Of a stretch of DNA of 64,000 nucleotides, positions 34,601 to 44,409 are shown in pieces; position 1 is the stretch's first letter, and every line of letters starts with the position of its first letter. The DNA is taken from NCBI GenBank assembly GCA_037130365.1, contig JBAXTE010000001.1, positions 62,001 through 126,000 of the forward strand, given 5' to 3'. The position numbers and the translations under genes were made by a program. Under the pieces are notes generated by a model. The model saw only the letters and a program-made list of their open reading frames with translations, was not told the DNA's origin and did not search any database. The stretch is from JBAXTE01 sp037130365. Lineage in GTDB: Bacteria > Bacteroidota > Bacteroidia > Bacteroidales > WCHB1-69.

Positions 34601-37414
34601 ATGAAAAAAATTATCCTTTTAATTATTATTTGGGCGTCACTATACCCAACAGCAAAAGGTCAATCTTGGATTAAGGAATACCCCGATGGAATAATGAGAT
34701 ACTTAAACTGCTCCAGCCATAGCGACGTTTATGGAGATTTTTATGGCGGACGACGATACATTTGGAGATGTCAGAATAATATTATTGACACAGTTTATGA
34801 TAGCGGAAATATGGCTAAAATAATAACCATGGCTAATTCTGGCGACTCACTGTTTTTTAGCACTTACGACGGTTTATATAAAATGAAAGTAGGTGAACCA
34901 GCAATCTTTGCTAATATATCAAATAGCAATGTAATTCAGCCATCTACAGTTAATCAGATTGTTACAAAAGGCACTAAACGATGGCTTGCTTCCAATCTTG
35001 GTTTAATTTATTTTGATGGAACAACATATTCTACCAATAATAATTATAACACAAACTGCTTGCTTTTAGATGTTGACAACAATAATAATGCATACGTTTA
35101 TCAGAATAATGCCCTTTGGAAAGTTAACAACACTCAGTATACACTTATTGCCGATACAATACCAAATATTATCAATTTAAAAGTTAATCCTGTAACCAAC
35201 GAACTCTATTTTTCACAGCAGTGTCAATTGTACAAATATACAGGTACAACAATTTTACCGATTGATGTTTATTCAATATCAGTAAATAACACAAGCAATG
35301 GGTATGGTTTAAATTTTATATCATTTTCGCAAACCCAAGATAAAATCCTACTTTTATATAAGAAAATCACCATATCGGATACACTCTATTCTTTAGTAAC
35401 CAATAAACAGAATTATACTGAATTTAAAGAGCTTTACATCCCCAAAATTGGACTAACTAATATTATTGCAACTATGCCAATCGTCGAAAACAATAGTGTT
35501 TTAGAATACATTTCTGTTAATAATGTATACAAAAGCGAAACAAGCTTTTTTAGCAATAATTTAGAGAATCAAGCTATAATTGATAAAGGCAACTTTAGAG
35601 CATTAATCAATAGTGATGGTTCGCTATTTTACAGTAAAAACACCCGAGCCAATCTTTTCGAATTTCCTAAAAATAGCGGCAAAAGCACTAATTTTATTTC
35701 GAATATCTGGTTAGCTGGCATTAACCAAACGAACGACACTTGCGTTGCGGCATGTAGATTTGGGAATCTTGGGCAAGATTTTTGGCCAGGACCTATCGCT
35801 CAATCATATTCTATTTCGTATGATAATAAGTACGATAATATTTGGAAGATTGATCGTGCCCAAATCGAAAATCATATTACTCATTATCAAAGCTCTGGAT
35901 ATGTTACACCAAATGTAATTCTTTCATGGCCAACGCATGGGGATGTTACAAACGGCGAGGCTGCATATTTAGCTCCATTTTATGATGCAGATTCAAATGG
36001 AATTTACAACCCTTTAGATGGTGATTATCCTATCATATTTGGACAACAAGCTGCTTATTTTATTTATAACGAATCGCGAAATCCTCATACCGAATCAGGT
36101 GGAAATCAGTTAGGTGTGGAAGTGCATGGTTTGGCTTATGTTATGGATAGTTCGAATGTAGATTTAAAACACACACTTTTTGTCAAGTATAATATCTTCA
36201 ATCGATTAAATAATGATTTTCACGATTTTTATATCGGAAAATTTGATGATTTCGATTTAGGCTACGATAAAGATGATTATATTGGTTGCGACACTTTACG
36301 ACAAACGTTTTATGTTTATAATGGCAAAAACAGAGATGGGAGCGGAAGTAATCCTTCCCATTATGGACTTGCACCTCCTACTCAGGGTTTAACATTTTTA
36401 AATAACGACATGACTCAATTTGTATACTTTAATAATAGCGTTGGAAACGCAGCTGCAAATGATCCAAGAACTTACAATGAATATTATAGTATACTTCAAG
36501 CACATTGGAAAGACAACACACCATATACTTTTGGAGGAAATGGGTACGGTGGTACAATTCCCGTTCATTTTTTATTTTCTGGCAATCCATTAGCAGGTGC
36601 ATCTGATTGGACTGAAATTTCGGAAGGAAATGCTCCTGAAGATAGACGAGGTGTTGGCTCTATTGGCCCCATAGATTTTATGCATGGAACCAATTATTGT
36701 ATGGACATTGCTTATGTCTATAGTAGAGACTTTGAGGATACACTGACTTCTACCGCGTTGACTAATTTACAACCAATGCTATCTAGAGTCGATACTATTC
36801 GCAACTATTTCAATGACAATAACTTGTCGTGTAATATGAATAATATTTTGTTTAGTGTAAATACTATTCCCGAATTTTCATCGTGCCAACATGTTGCTGC
36901 ATTTGTCAATAATAGTCAATTAAATTATAGTTTATCCATCGATAGTGTGATATTAGCAAACATCCAGGGAATAAACCCCATGTTAGTAAACACGTCATGG
37001 TTAATTTATCAAGCAGGTCAGACAATTGCTATAAACGACGTTCCGTTTCATGTTCAAGATAATGTTCCTGTGGTATTATCCTTAAATTTAATGCATAATC
37101 CGAACACACACATCATGAATTCCCAAACTATTCAATACTTTGTGGAAGGGCTTGTTGGCATTAATGAAGTTTCCGATTTGCAAATTTCAATAGCTCCTAA
37201 TCCAGCAACTAATAAAGTCAGAATTAAAGGAATTGAGAAGGCTCGTTCCATTGAAATCCTAGACATTCTAGGACATCGAGTTCAATTTATTGATCTTAAT
37301 GGTCGTCAAACTATGGTGGAAGTGGATGTATCAACACTTCAAAAAGGAATCTATTTTGTAAAGGTAATTGGAAACAAATCGAAACAAATCACAAAGAAAA
37401 TAGTGGTTCAATAA
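34601..37414 (+). CDS. Large secreted T9SS cargo protein, unknown function
   Basis: A 937-residue secreted protein with a signal peptide ending PTAKGQ. The N-terminal 320 residues have repeating short beta-strands (GDSLFFSTYDGLYKM, RWLASNLGLIYFDGTTY) that look like a beta-propeller. A middle region (about 360-760) has conserved-looking calcium-site-like sequence (FYDADSNGIYNPLDGDYPII) and is often found in large Bacteroidota surface proteins. The end is a type A sorting domain (IAPNPATNKVRI, IEILDILGHRVQF, LQKGIYFVKVIG, ITKKIVV). No catalytic motif recognised. Single gene followed by a strong terminator. Confidence 0.78.
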   Translation: MKKIILLIIIWASLYPTAKGQSWIKEYPDGIMRYLNCSSHSDVYGDFYGGRRYIWRCQNNIIDTVYDSGNMAKIITMANSGDSLFFSTYDGLYKMKVGEPAIFANISNSNVIQPSTVNQIVTKGTKRWLASNLGLIYFDGTTYSTNNNYNTNCLLLDVDNNNNAYVYQNNALWKVNNTQYTLIADTIPNIINLKVNPVTNELYFSQQCQLYKYTGTTILPIDVYSISVNNTSNGYGLNFISFSQTQDKILLLYKKITISDTLYSLVTNKQNYTEFKELYIPKIGLTNIIATMPIVENNSVLEYISVNNVYKSETSFFSNNLENQAIIDKGNFRALINSDGSLFYSKNTRANLFEFPKNSGKSTNFISNIWLAGINQTNDTCVAACRFGNLGQDFWPGPIAQSYSISYDNKYDNIWKIDRAQIENHITHYQSSGYVTPNVILSWPTHGDVTNGEAAYLAPFYDADSNGIYNPLDGDYPIIFGQQAAYFIYNESRNPHTESGGNQLGVEVHGLAYVMDSSNVDLKHTLFVKYNIFNRLNNDFHDFYIGKFDDFDLGYDKDDYIGCDTLRQTFYVYNGKNRDGSGSNPSHYGLAPPTQGLTFLNNDMTQFVYFNNSVGNAAANDPRTYNEYYSILQAHWKDNTPYTFGGNGYGGTIPVHFLFSGNPLAGASDWTEISEGNAPEDRRGVGSIGPIDFMHGTNYCMDIAYVYSRDFEDTLTSTALTNLQPMLSRVDTIRNYFNDNNLSCNMNNILFSVNTIPEFSSCQHVAAFVNNSQLNYSLSIDSVILANIQGINPMLVNTSWLIYQAGQTIAINDVPFHVQDNVPVVLSLNLMHNPNTHIMNSQTIQYFVEGLVGINEVSDLQISIAPNPATNKVRIKGIEKARSIEILDILGHRVQFIDLNGRQTMVEVDVSTLQKGIYFVKVIGNKSKQITKKIVVQ

Positions 37415-37435
37415 ACAATAAACACAAAGTTCTAT

Positions 37436-37462
37436 AGCACAGCAATCGCTGTGCTTTTTTTT
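37436..37462 (+). terminator. Rho-independent terminator
   Basis: Perfect 8-base stem AGCACAGC / GCTGTGCT with loop AATC and a run of eight Ts. Confidence 0.92.
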
Positions 37463-37591
37463 ACGTTCATTTGTAAATTACAAAAGTTTAAATCAATAAA
37501 ATCAGGATATTAAGTTTTGCTTATAACTAAAATGCAATTTCTTAAAACTTAATCTTCAACTAGAGGGTATTATTAAATCCCAAAAATATTG

Positions 37592-37600
37592 TAACTTCGC
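37592..37600 (+). promoter_or_regulatory. Probable -7 element of aspS
   Basis: TAACTTCGC, one mismatch from TAnnTTTGC, 32 bases before the aspS ATG. Confidence 0.4.
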
Positions 37601-37632
37601 ACTCAATTTTAAAGGATTAAAAACAGATTATC

Positions 37633-39393
37633 ATGTTACGAACTCACACTTGCGGAGAACTTACCCTCAGTAATTTAAATCAAAAAGTAACCCTTAGCGG
37701 ATGGGTACAACGTTCGCGCGATTTAGGTGGAATGACCTTTATCGACCTTCGCGATAGATACGGAATCACACAACTGGTCTTTAATATGGACACCAATGCC
37801 GAACTTGGCGAACAAGCGAATAAACTTGGTCGCGAATGGGTGATTCAAATTGAAGGCGTTGTTGCCGAACGTTATAGTAAAAACGCCAATATGCCAACCG
37901 GCGATATCGAAATAATCGTAAGCAAAATCAACGTATTAAACGAAGCCAAATTACCTCCATTTACCATTGAAGATAATACCGATGGTGGCGATGAACTTCG
38001 TATGAAATATCGTTATTTAGATCTCCGTCGAAATGTAAATAAAAATAATCTGATGTTGCGCCACCAAATTGGAATTGAAGTGCGTAACTACATGAATAAC
38101 ATTGGTTTTCTGGAAATCGAAACTCCATTTCTTATAAAATCTACCCCCGAAGGCGCTCGCGATTTTATTGTGCCATCACGGATGAATCCTGGACAATTTT
38201 ACGCACTTCCACAATCACCTCAACAATATAAGCAACTGCTGATGGTTTCGGGTTTCGACCGCTATTTCCAAATTGTACGTTGCTTCCGCGATGAAGACCT
38301 TCGTGCCGACCGTCAACCTGAGTTTACTCAAATCGATTGCGAAATGGCTTTTGTTGAGCAAGAAGATATTTTAAACACCTTTGAAGGGTTGGTTAAACAA
38401 CTTTTCAAATCAATAAAAGGATTGGAATTCAACCAATTCCCACGCATAAGCTATGCCGATGCAATGAAGCAGTATGGCTCCGATAAACCCGACACTCGTT
38501 TTGAGATGAAGTTTGTGGAGTTAAACGATATTGCAAAAGGAAAAGAGTTTAAAGTTTTCGACGATGCCGAATTGATAATTGGCATCAATGCAATAGGTTG
38601 TGCCTCTTACACACGTAAGCAAATCGACGAACTTACCGATTTTGTAAAACGTCCTCAAGTTGGTGCAAATGGATTGATTTACATTCGTTATAACGAAGAT
38701 GGAACGTTAAAATCATCGGTAGATAAATTCTTTAACGAAGCAGATTTAGTAAAATTTGCCGAAAAAATGAATTCAAAACCAGGCGATTTAATTTTAATAA
38801 TCCCAGGCAAAGAAGAGAAAACACAAAAAGCGCTTAGCGAACTCCGATTAGAGATGGGAACACGTATGGGATTACGCAATCCTGGTGGATTTTCGCTACT
38901 TTGGGTTGTTGATTTTCCATTACTCGAATGGGACGAAGAAACCAATCGTTTTTATGCTAAACATCACCCATTTACAGCTCCTAAACCCGAAGACATTGCA
39001 CTCCTCGACACCGATGCAAAAGAGGTTAGAGCAAATGCTTACGATTTGGTAATCAATGGGGTAGAAATTGGTGGTGGCTCCATTCGTATTCACGACAAAG
39101 CGTTACAAAATAGAATGTTCTCCATCCTTGGATTTACCCCTGAAGGAGCACAATCGCAATTTGGCTTTTTAATGAATGCCTTTGAGTATGGCGCTCCTCC
39201 ACATGGTGGTATTGCCTTTGGCTTCGACCGTTTATGTGCCGTCTTTTCTGGCGTTGATTCCATCCGCGATTTTATTGCTTTTCCAAAGAACAACTCGGGC
39301 AGAGACTTAATGAGCGATGCTCCATCGGAAGTTAGCGACGAACAACTTAAAGAACTATATGTGCGTGTAGCAGATTTGCCTTCCAAAATTTAA
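37633..39393 (+). CDS. aspS: Aspartyl-tRNA synthetase, bacterial type
   Basis: A 586-residue class IIb synthetase that charges tRNA-Asp. The N-terminal OB-fold anticodon-binding domain (LSGWVQRSRDLGGMTFIDLRD) is followed by the catalytic core: motif 2 CFRDEDLRADRQPEFTQID and motif 3 GIAFGFDRL. A bacterial GAD insertion lies in the middle (about 280-420). Length is normal for bacterial AspRS (E. coli about 590). Whether it also charges tRNA-Asn cannot be decided here. It stands alone, between a terminator and an unrelated lipoprotein gene. Confidence 0.97.
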   Translation: MLRTHTCGELTLSNLNQKVTLSGWVQRSRDLGGMTFIDLRDRYGITQLVFNMDTNAELGEQANKLGREWVIQIEGVVAERYSKNANMPTGDIEIIVSKINVLNEAKLPPFTIEDNTDGGDELRMKYRYLDLRRNVNKNNLMLRHQIGIEVRNYMNNIGFLEIETPFLIKSTPEGARDFIVPSRMNPGQFYALPQSPQQYKQLLMVSGFDRYFQIVRCFRDEDLRADRQPEFTQIDCEMAFVEQEDILNTFEGLVKQLFKSIKGLEFNQFPRISYADAMKQYGSDKPDTRFEMKFVELNDIAKGKEFKVFDDAELIIGINAIGCASYTRKQIDELTDFVKRPQVGANGLIYIRYNEDGTLKSSVDKFFNEADLVKFAEKMNSKPGDLILIIPGKEEKTQKALSELRLEMGTRMGLRNPGGFSLLWVVDFPLLEWDEETNRFYAKHHPFTAPKPEDIALLDTDAKEVRANAYDLVINGVEIGGGSIRIHDKALQNRMFSILGFTPEGAQSQFGFLMNAFEYGAPPHGGIAFGFDRLCAVFSGVDSIRDFIAFPKNNSGRDLMSDAPSEVSDEQLKELYVRVADLPSKI

Positions 39394-39561
39394 ATTGCAA
39401 GGAATCAATAAACAATCGGTTTTAGCAATGGAAACTCAAATTTTTAGAGCAAAAAAATGCTAGATGAAATAATTACTATTGACAAATAACGTTTAAAATA
39501 ATCGGTAGATTGTTTTGCAAAAGTTAGTATTTTTGTATTCGGATATCAAATTTATAAAAAC

Positions 39562-40197
39562 ATGAGAACTAAGTTTTTCCTTTTAATTATAGTCATTATT
39601 TTTGTTGAAAGTTCGTGTAATAATATTAACAAATTTAGTCTAGCTTGTGACTTTTGGGGAAAAGGTTTAGAGCCATATAACAAAGGACTCGCAAAGTTGC
39701 AAGATAAAGATACGGCAGGTAGTATTAAATTTTTTAATGATGCATTGCCAAATTTTATAAAAGCGTCAAATACCGATACAAGTAATTCTTATTATCGTAG
39801 ATTAGTTGCCGATTGCCTATATTATACACGACGGTATCATTCTGCTGCATTAGTTTATCATCGAGTTTTTTCTAATCAACCTGAATTGACTTCGTCCGAA
39901 GAACGCGAAAGCTATTGTAAATGGGCTAAAGCTGAAAACAATATTGGAAATTATAAAAAGGCAAATGAGATGAATCAACGCGTCGTTAAAATTCAGGAAG
40001 ATTTGGATTATTCTAACAAATTAAAATCGGAATCATACGCGAATGAATCAGAAAATCAACATTACAAAAGTTCATCATCATACGATAATACATATTCTTC
40101 ATCAAAATCATCGTATGAAAGTAAATCGTATAAAAGTACTTATCATCCCACTTATAGGCCTACAAATACATATAGACCCAGAACTAGATATAAATAA
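39562..40197 (+). CDS. Lipoprotein with TPR-like helices and Ser/Tyr-rich tail
   Basis: A 211-residue lipoprotein; the lipobox is VESSC with lipidated C19. Residues about 35-150 form TPR-like helix pairs (KDTAGSIKFFNDALPNFIKA, YYRRLVADCLYYTRRYHSAA, WAKAENNIGNYKKANEMNQR). The last 55 residues are a low-complexity tail rich in Ser, Tyr, Lys and Thr (SSSKSSYESKSYKS, YRPTNTYRPRTRYK). The helical part could be a scaffold. The tail is basic and unstructured and may bind a polymer. Family not recognised. Confidence 0.72.
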   Translation: MRTKFFLLIIVIIFVESSCNNINKFSLACDFWGKGLEPYNKGLAKLQDKDTAGSIKFFNDALPNFIKASNTDTSNSYYRRLVADCLYYTRRYHSAALVYHRVFSNQPELTSSEERESYCKWAKAENNIGNYKKANEMNQRVVKIQEDLDYSNKLKSESYANESENQHYKSSSSYDNTYSSSKSSYESKSYKSTYHPTYRPTNTYRPRTRYK

Positions 40198-40330
40198 TAT
40201 TCAAGAAAAATCTAATTTTCTGGATCCTACTAAATATTTTCATATCATTTAAATATCTTTTTGAATTTAATTGATGAATCTACTTTAAAAAAACTTAAAC
40301 CATAATCGGGATTTATTTGAAAAAAAGAAC

Positions 40331-40339
40331 TACTTTTGC
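40331..40339 (+). promoter_or_regulatory. Probable -7 element
   Basis: TACTTTTGC matches TAnnTTTGC, 39 bases before the ATG at 40379. Confidence 0.45.
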
Positions 40340-40378
40340 AACCAATTTCAATAAGCACACACATAAAGACCTGATAAC

Positions 40379-41518
40379 ATGACCGATAACAAGAGTTTGA
40401 AGCGCTTTTCATTTAAAAAGTTTGTTAGATATTCTCTTTATACTGTAATTGTTTTTTTTGCCATAATTGGATTTGGGTTAACTACGGCTTATTTTGCAGT
40501 TAAACTCCATTTGACAAACGATCCTGGTGGAGTAGATAAAAACGATCGTGTATATCAGGACTTAGCAAACCGAGATAAAAATTTAGCATTTAATGATTCC
40601 ACGTATTTTGCAGGCCTTGATAATAGAAGAGCGCTCGATTATTATAAAATTATGATTATTGGAAAATTTTATCCTGTAAACTCAAATTTTATTTTAGATG
40701 GACTAACATATAATAAAGATGCAGCTCTTGCCTCAAAAATGATTGCCGCTGTTGAAATGAAGCTCCAAAATCATCCTGAATATCAGGAATTGATAAAAAA
40801 AGGTGAAGAAATATTCAACACTAAAATAAAAAAACAAGATACACTTGCAAATTGCTTTGTTTGGATGAATGTTCCAGAATGGTCAGTTTTAAAGCAAGCA
40901 ATAATAAAAGATAAGGCCGTTATCGATAGTGCTGCCCGAATTAGTGGGATTGAATCTAGAATTGTTGTGTGTTGCTTAATTGGTGAACAAATTAGAATGT
41001 TCAACTCCAAACGAGAAATTTACAAATCGTATATTGCACCTGTAAAAGTATTATCCGTTGAAAGCACTTTTTCTCTTGGTGTAACTGGGATTAAAGACTT
41101 TACAGCGGCACAAATTGAGAGCAACCTGAAGGATAAAAAATCACCTTATTACCTTGGTCCACAATATGAAAATTTACTTGATTTTTCGACAGAAGATATT
41201 GAAAAAGAACGCTTTGATCGATTAGTAGATTATAAAAATCACTATTATTCATATTTATATGCTGGGTTATTTGTGCACCAAGTAAAAAAACAATGGGAAC
41301 GCGCCAAATTTGATATATCAAACCGCCCCGAAATACTAACTACTTTATTTAATGTTGGGTTTATAGCTTCTGTTCCTAAAGCAGATCCAAAAGTTGGCGG
41401 ATCACATATTGAAATTGGTGACAATGTATATACTTTTGGCGCAGTAGCATTTGATTTTTATTACTCCGGAGAGCTGTCTAAAGAGTTCCCATACGAAAAA
41501 GTCAAATTCAAACTTTAA
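40379..41518 (+). CDS. Membrane-anchored protein of unknown function
   Basis: A 379-residue protein with a basic N-terminus (KRFSFKKFVR), one transmembrane segment at about 19-41, and the remainder probably periplasmic. The central part (RISGIESRIVVCCLIGEQIR, then VESTFSLGVTGIKDFTAAQI) has a helical arrangement with a Glu ahead of a SLGVTGI loop, reminiscent of lysozyme-like transglycosylases, where a Glu is catalytic and the following loop reads S-G. The match is weak and I treat it as a hint. The gene ends 4 bases before the alpha/beta hydrolase start, so the two are probably co-transcribed. Confidence 0.65.
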   Translation: MTDNKSLKRFSFKKFVRYSLYTVIVFFAIIGFGLTTAYFAVKLHLTNDPGGVDKNDRVYQDLANRDKNLAFNDSTYFAGLDNRRALDYYKIMIIGKFYPVNSNFILDGLTYNKDAALASKMIAAVEMKLQNHPEYQELIKKGEEIFNTKIKKQDTLANCFVWMNVPEWSVLKQAIIKDKAVIDSAARISGIESRIVVCCLIGEQIRMFNSKREIYKSYIAPVKVLSVESTFSLGVTGIKDFTAAQIESNLKDKKSPYYLGPQYENLLDFSTEDIEKERFDRLVDYKNHYYSYLYAGLFVHQVKKQWERAKFDISNRPEILTTLFNVGFIASVPKADPKVGGSHIEIGDNVYTFGAVAFDFYYSGELSKEFPYEKVKFKL

Positions 41519-41522
41519 TTAA

Positions 41523-42302
41523 ATGAAACTTTTTTATCGTGAATTCGGTTCTGGTCAACCGTTGATTTTGCTTCATGGGCTTTTTGGAAGTAGCGATAAT
41601 TGGGTGACTTTTGCTCGTACTTTAGCAGAAGCTTGCAATATTAAAATATTTGTTCCAGATTTACGAAATCATGGACAATCACCCCAACATCCTGTATTTT
41701 CTTTTGAGGCATTAACAGATGATTTATTTGAATTTATCGATACAAATAATTTATCTAACCCTATTGTTTTGGGTCATTCTTTGGGTGGAAAAATAATTTT
41801 GAAAGCCCTAGTAGAACAACCCAGATTTTGTAAGAAAGCCATTATTGTAGATATGGGTTTAAGAAATTATCAGCCTCGTTATGGTCATGTTGAAATTCTA
41901 GAGCTGATGCAAAACAATGATTTGTCGAAGTTTGCTTCGCGAAAAGAGGTCGAAAATCTTGTATCCAATCATATTTCTGATAAACGACTTCAGTCATTCG
42001 TGCTTAAAAATGTTTATTGGAAAAATTCAGAAACATTAGATTGGAAAATAAACGTGGAATCAATAGGAAATTATCTGCCCGAAATTTTTACTGGAATTTC
42101 TTTTAAAAATCCTATTAATGTGGAGACTTGGTTCTTAAAAGGTGCGCTTTCGGATTATATCAATCATGAAGATATTGAATTGATTAAAACACAATTTACC
42201 AACGTTTACTTTGAAGAAATCAAAAATGCTGGGCACTGGGTGCATGTGGATAATCCAAAAGATTTTTTTGCAACTATTTTAAAAGCAATTAATCAAGTTT
42301 AA
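41523..42302 (+). CDS. Alpha/beta hydrolase (YbfF-like esterase)
   Basis: A 259-residue alpha/beta-hydrolase fold enzyme acting on ester or thioester substrates in the cytosol. The oxyanion region is LLHGLFGSSDNW (17-28), the nucleophile S86 lies in LGHSLGG, and the histidine H238 in AGHWVH; an acidic residue in KGALSDYI is the likely third member. DLRNHGQSP (46-54) is typical of the YbfF/epoxide-hydrolase-like subgroup. The 3' end overlaps the convergent lepA gene by 14 bases. Confidence 0.88.
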   Translation: MKLFYREFGSGQPLILLHGLFGSSDNWVTFARTLAEACNIKIFVPDLRNHGQSPQHPVFSFEALTDDLFEFIDTNNLSNPIVLGHSLGGKIILKALVEQPRFCKKAIIVDMGLRNYQPRYGHVEILELMQNNDLSKFASRKEVENLVSNHISDKRLQSFVLKNVYWKNSETLDWKINVESIGNYLPEIFTGISFKNPINVETWFLKGALSDYINHEDIELIKTQFTNVYFEEIKNAGHWVHVDNPKDFFATILKAINQV

Positions 42303-44076
42303 GCACTGCCATAAAAGCCGATTGAGGTACTTCAACATTCCCTATCTGACGCATTCTCTTTTTGCCCTTCTTTTGTTTATCGAGCAATTTACGCTTTCGT
42401 GAAATATCACCACCATAACATTTTGCGGTAACATCTTTCCGAACCGCTTTTACTGTTTCGCGCGAAATTATTTTTGCCCCAATTGCAGCCTGAATAGCAA
42501 TGTCAAATTGTTGCCTAGGAATAAGCTCTTTTAACTTTTCACAAATACGACGACCAAAATCATACGCATTATCAACGTGAATTAAAGTGGAAAGAGCATC
42601 TACAAACTCCCCGTTTAACAAAATATCCAATTTTATTAATTTCGCAGGTTTGTAATCTTTAATATGATAATCAAATGAGGCATATCCTTTCGAAATGCTT
42701 TTCAATCGGTCGTAAAAATCAATAACTATCTCGCTCAGGGGCAAATCAAATGTAACTTCTATTCGATTACTCGTGAGATAAACTTGGTTAAGCAACACAC
42801 CACGTTTGTCAATACAAAGCTTCATAATATTTCCTAAATAATCGGGCTTTGTAATAATTTGAGCCCAAATATATGGTTCCTCTATATAATCTATGTTTGG
42901 AATAGGTGGCATTCCGCTAGGATTATGAACTTCAAGGAGTTCTCCTTTTGTTGTTTTAACTCTAAACGAAACATTTGGCACAGTGGTGATTACGTCCATG
43001 TTAAATTCTCTATCAAGACGCTCTTGAATAATTTCCATGTGAAGTAATCCTAAGAAACCACATCTAAAACCAAAACCCAATGCTGCAGACGATTCTGGTT
43101 CAAATGTAAGCGAAGCATCGTTAAGTTGAAGCTTTTCTAAAGAAGCACGTAGCTCTTCATATTCATCTGCATCTATAGGATAAACACCAGCAAAAACCAT
43201 TGGTTTTACCTCTTGAAATCCACTTACCATATCTTTAGTTGGTCGAGCAACGTGTGTAATTGTGTCTCCAACACGAACTTCTTTTGAGGTTTTAATTCCT
43301 GAAATTATATATCCCACATCACCAGCTGATAAGGTTTTACGAGGCTCTTGTTTCATTTTAAGCACTCCAATTTCATCAGCATGATACTCTTTATCTGTGG
43401 AGACAAATTTTACCAAATCATTACTTTTAATTGTGCCATCGATAATTCTAAAATAAGCAATAATTCCTCTAAACGAATTAAATACAGAGTCGAAAATAAG
43501 CGCACGTAATGGTGCTTCTGGATTACCACCAGGAGCTGGAATTTTATGGATAATAGCACTTAATATTTCTAAAACACCCATTCCTGTTTTCCCGCTAGCC
43601 TCGATAATATCCTCACGGTTACAGCCAATTAAATCTACAATTTGATCTTTGACTTCTTCTGGCATGGCACTGTCCATGTCCATTTTGTTCAACACCGGAA
43701 TTATCTCTAAATTATTTTCGATAGCTAAATAGAGATTTGAAATTGTCTGAGCTTGAATACCTTGAGTAGCATCTACAATTAGTAAAGCTCCTTCGCATGC
43801 AGCAATAGATCTTGAAACTTCATAAGAAAAATCAACGTGACCAGGAGTGTCTATTAAGTTGAGGACATATTTTTCGCCTTCGTGAACATAATCCATCTGT
43901 ATGGCGTGGCTTTTAATGGTAATTCCTCGTTCGCGTTCTAAATCCATGTCGTCGAGTACTTGTGCGACCAAATCACGCTCCGAAATGGTGCCTGTATGTT
44001 GCAATAAACGATCGGCTAAAGTGCTTTTACCATGATCAATATGTGCTATAATGCAAAAATTTCTTATGTTCTTCAT
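42289..44076 (-). CDS. lepA: Elongation factor 4 (LepA)
   Basis: A 595-residue translational GTPase that acts on the ribosome and can back-translocate or aid 30S assembly. G1 is AHIDHGKSTLADR (P-loop), G3 DTPGHVDF and G4 NKMD; the C-terminal LepA-specific domain ends with the basic KCYGGDISRKRKLLDKQKKG and MRQIGNV. Length and order are those of the family. It reads convergent to the hydrolase gene with a 14-base overlap of coding ends, and has a well-formed promoter upstream. Confidence 0.97.
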   Translation of the reverse strand: MKNIRNFCIIAHIDHGKSTLADRLLQHTGTISERDLVAQVLDDMDLERERGITIKSHAIQMDYVHEGEKYVLNLIDTPGHVDFSYEVSRSIAACEGALLIVDATQGIQAQTISNLYLAIENNLEIIPVLNKMDMDSAMPEEVKDQIVDLIGCNREDIIEASGKTGMGVLEILSAIIHKIPAPGGNPEAPLRALIFDSVFNSFRGIIAYFRIIDGTIKSNDLVKFVSTDKEYHADEIGVLKMKQEPRKTLSAGDVGYIISGIKTSKEVRVGDTITHVARPTKDMVSGFQEVKPMVFAGVYPIDADEYEELRASLEKLQLNDASLTFEPESSAALGFGFRCGFLGLLHMEIIQERLDREFNMDVITTVPNVSFRVKTTKGELLEVHNPSGMPPIPNIDYIEEPYIWAQIITKPDYLGNIMKLCIDKRGVLLNQVYLTSNRIEVTFDLPLSEIVIDFYDRLKSISKGYASFDYHIKDYKPAKLIKLDILLNGEFVDALSTLIHVDNAYDFGRRICEKLKELIPRQQFDIAIQAAIGAKIISRETVKAVRKDVTAKCYGGDISRKRKLLDKQKKGKKRMRQIGNVEVPQSAFMAVLKLD

Positions 44077-44409
44077 TCTAATTTAAAAAATTTGTGTAAA
44101 ACGAAATGAAGATAAATAGTGCTATGAATCTTCTTTTCAGCGCAAAGATACAAAAAAGGAGCAAATTCTGCAAAATCAATATTCAATAACATTTATGATA
44201 AAGGTGTTCTAGAATTATTCTATACCATAATACTCCCTATTTTCTGGCAACTACTTATCAATGTGTATTCTATCGAAAAATAATTTTTATTTATTTAAAA
44301 AAATTCAACGATTTAGCTATTTTTTTTGTAGTTTTGGGGCAACTATTTTAAGACAGAGTTCGTCTAAAGATCGTTTACTGGAAAAAAAGGGAAAATTAAT
44401 TATAAAAAC
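44077..44409. other. 333-base divergent region between lepA and the tandem pair
   Basis: Holds the lepA promoter on the minus strand and a possible -7 element TAGTTTTGG at 44329-44337 for the first tandem gene. No gene or strong repeat is seen in the middle part. Confidence 0.45.
44142..44174 (-). promoter_or_regulatory. Promoter of lepA
   Basis: Minus strand: TTTG (44171-44174), a 20-base spacer, then TATCTTTGC (44142-44150), a complete match to TTTG / TAnnTTTGC. The lepA start is 65 bases downstream. It is the clearest promoter match in the window. Confidence 0.7.

Noticed and set aside
39990..40252. 69-codon frame overlapping the end of the Ser/Tyr-rich lipoprotein gene
   Set aside because: It is another frame of the low-complexity tail and has no start context or domain.
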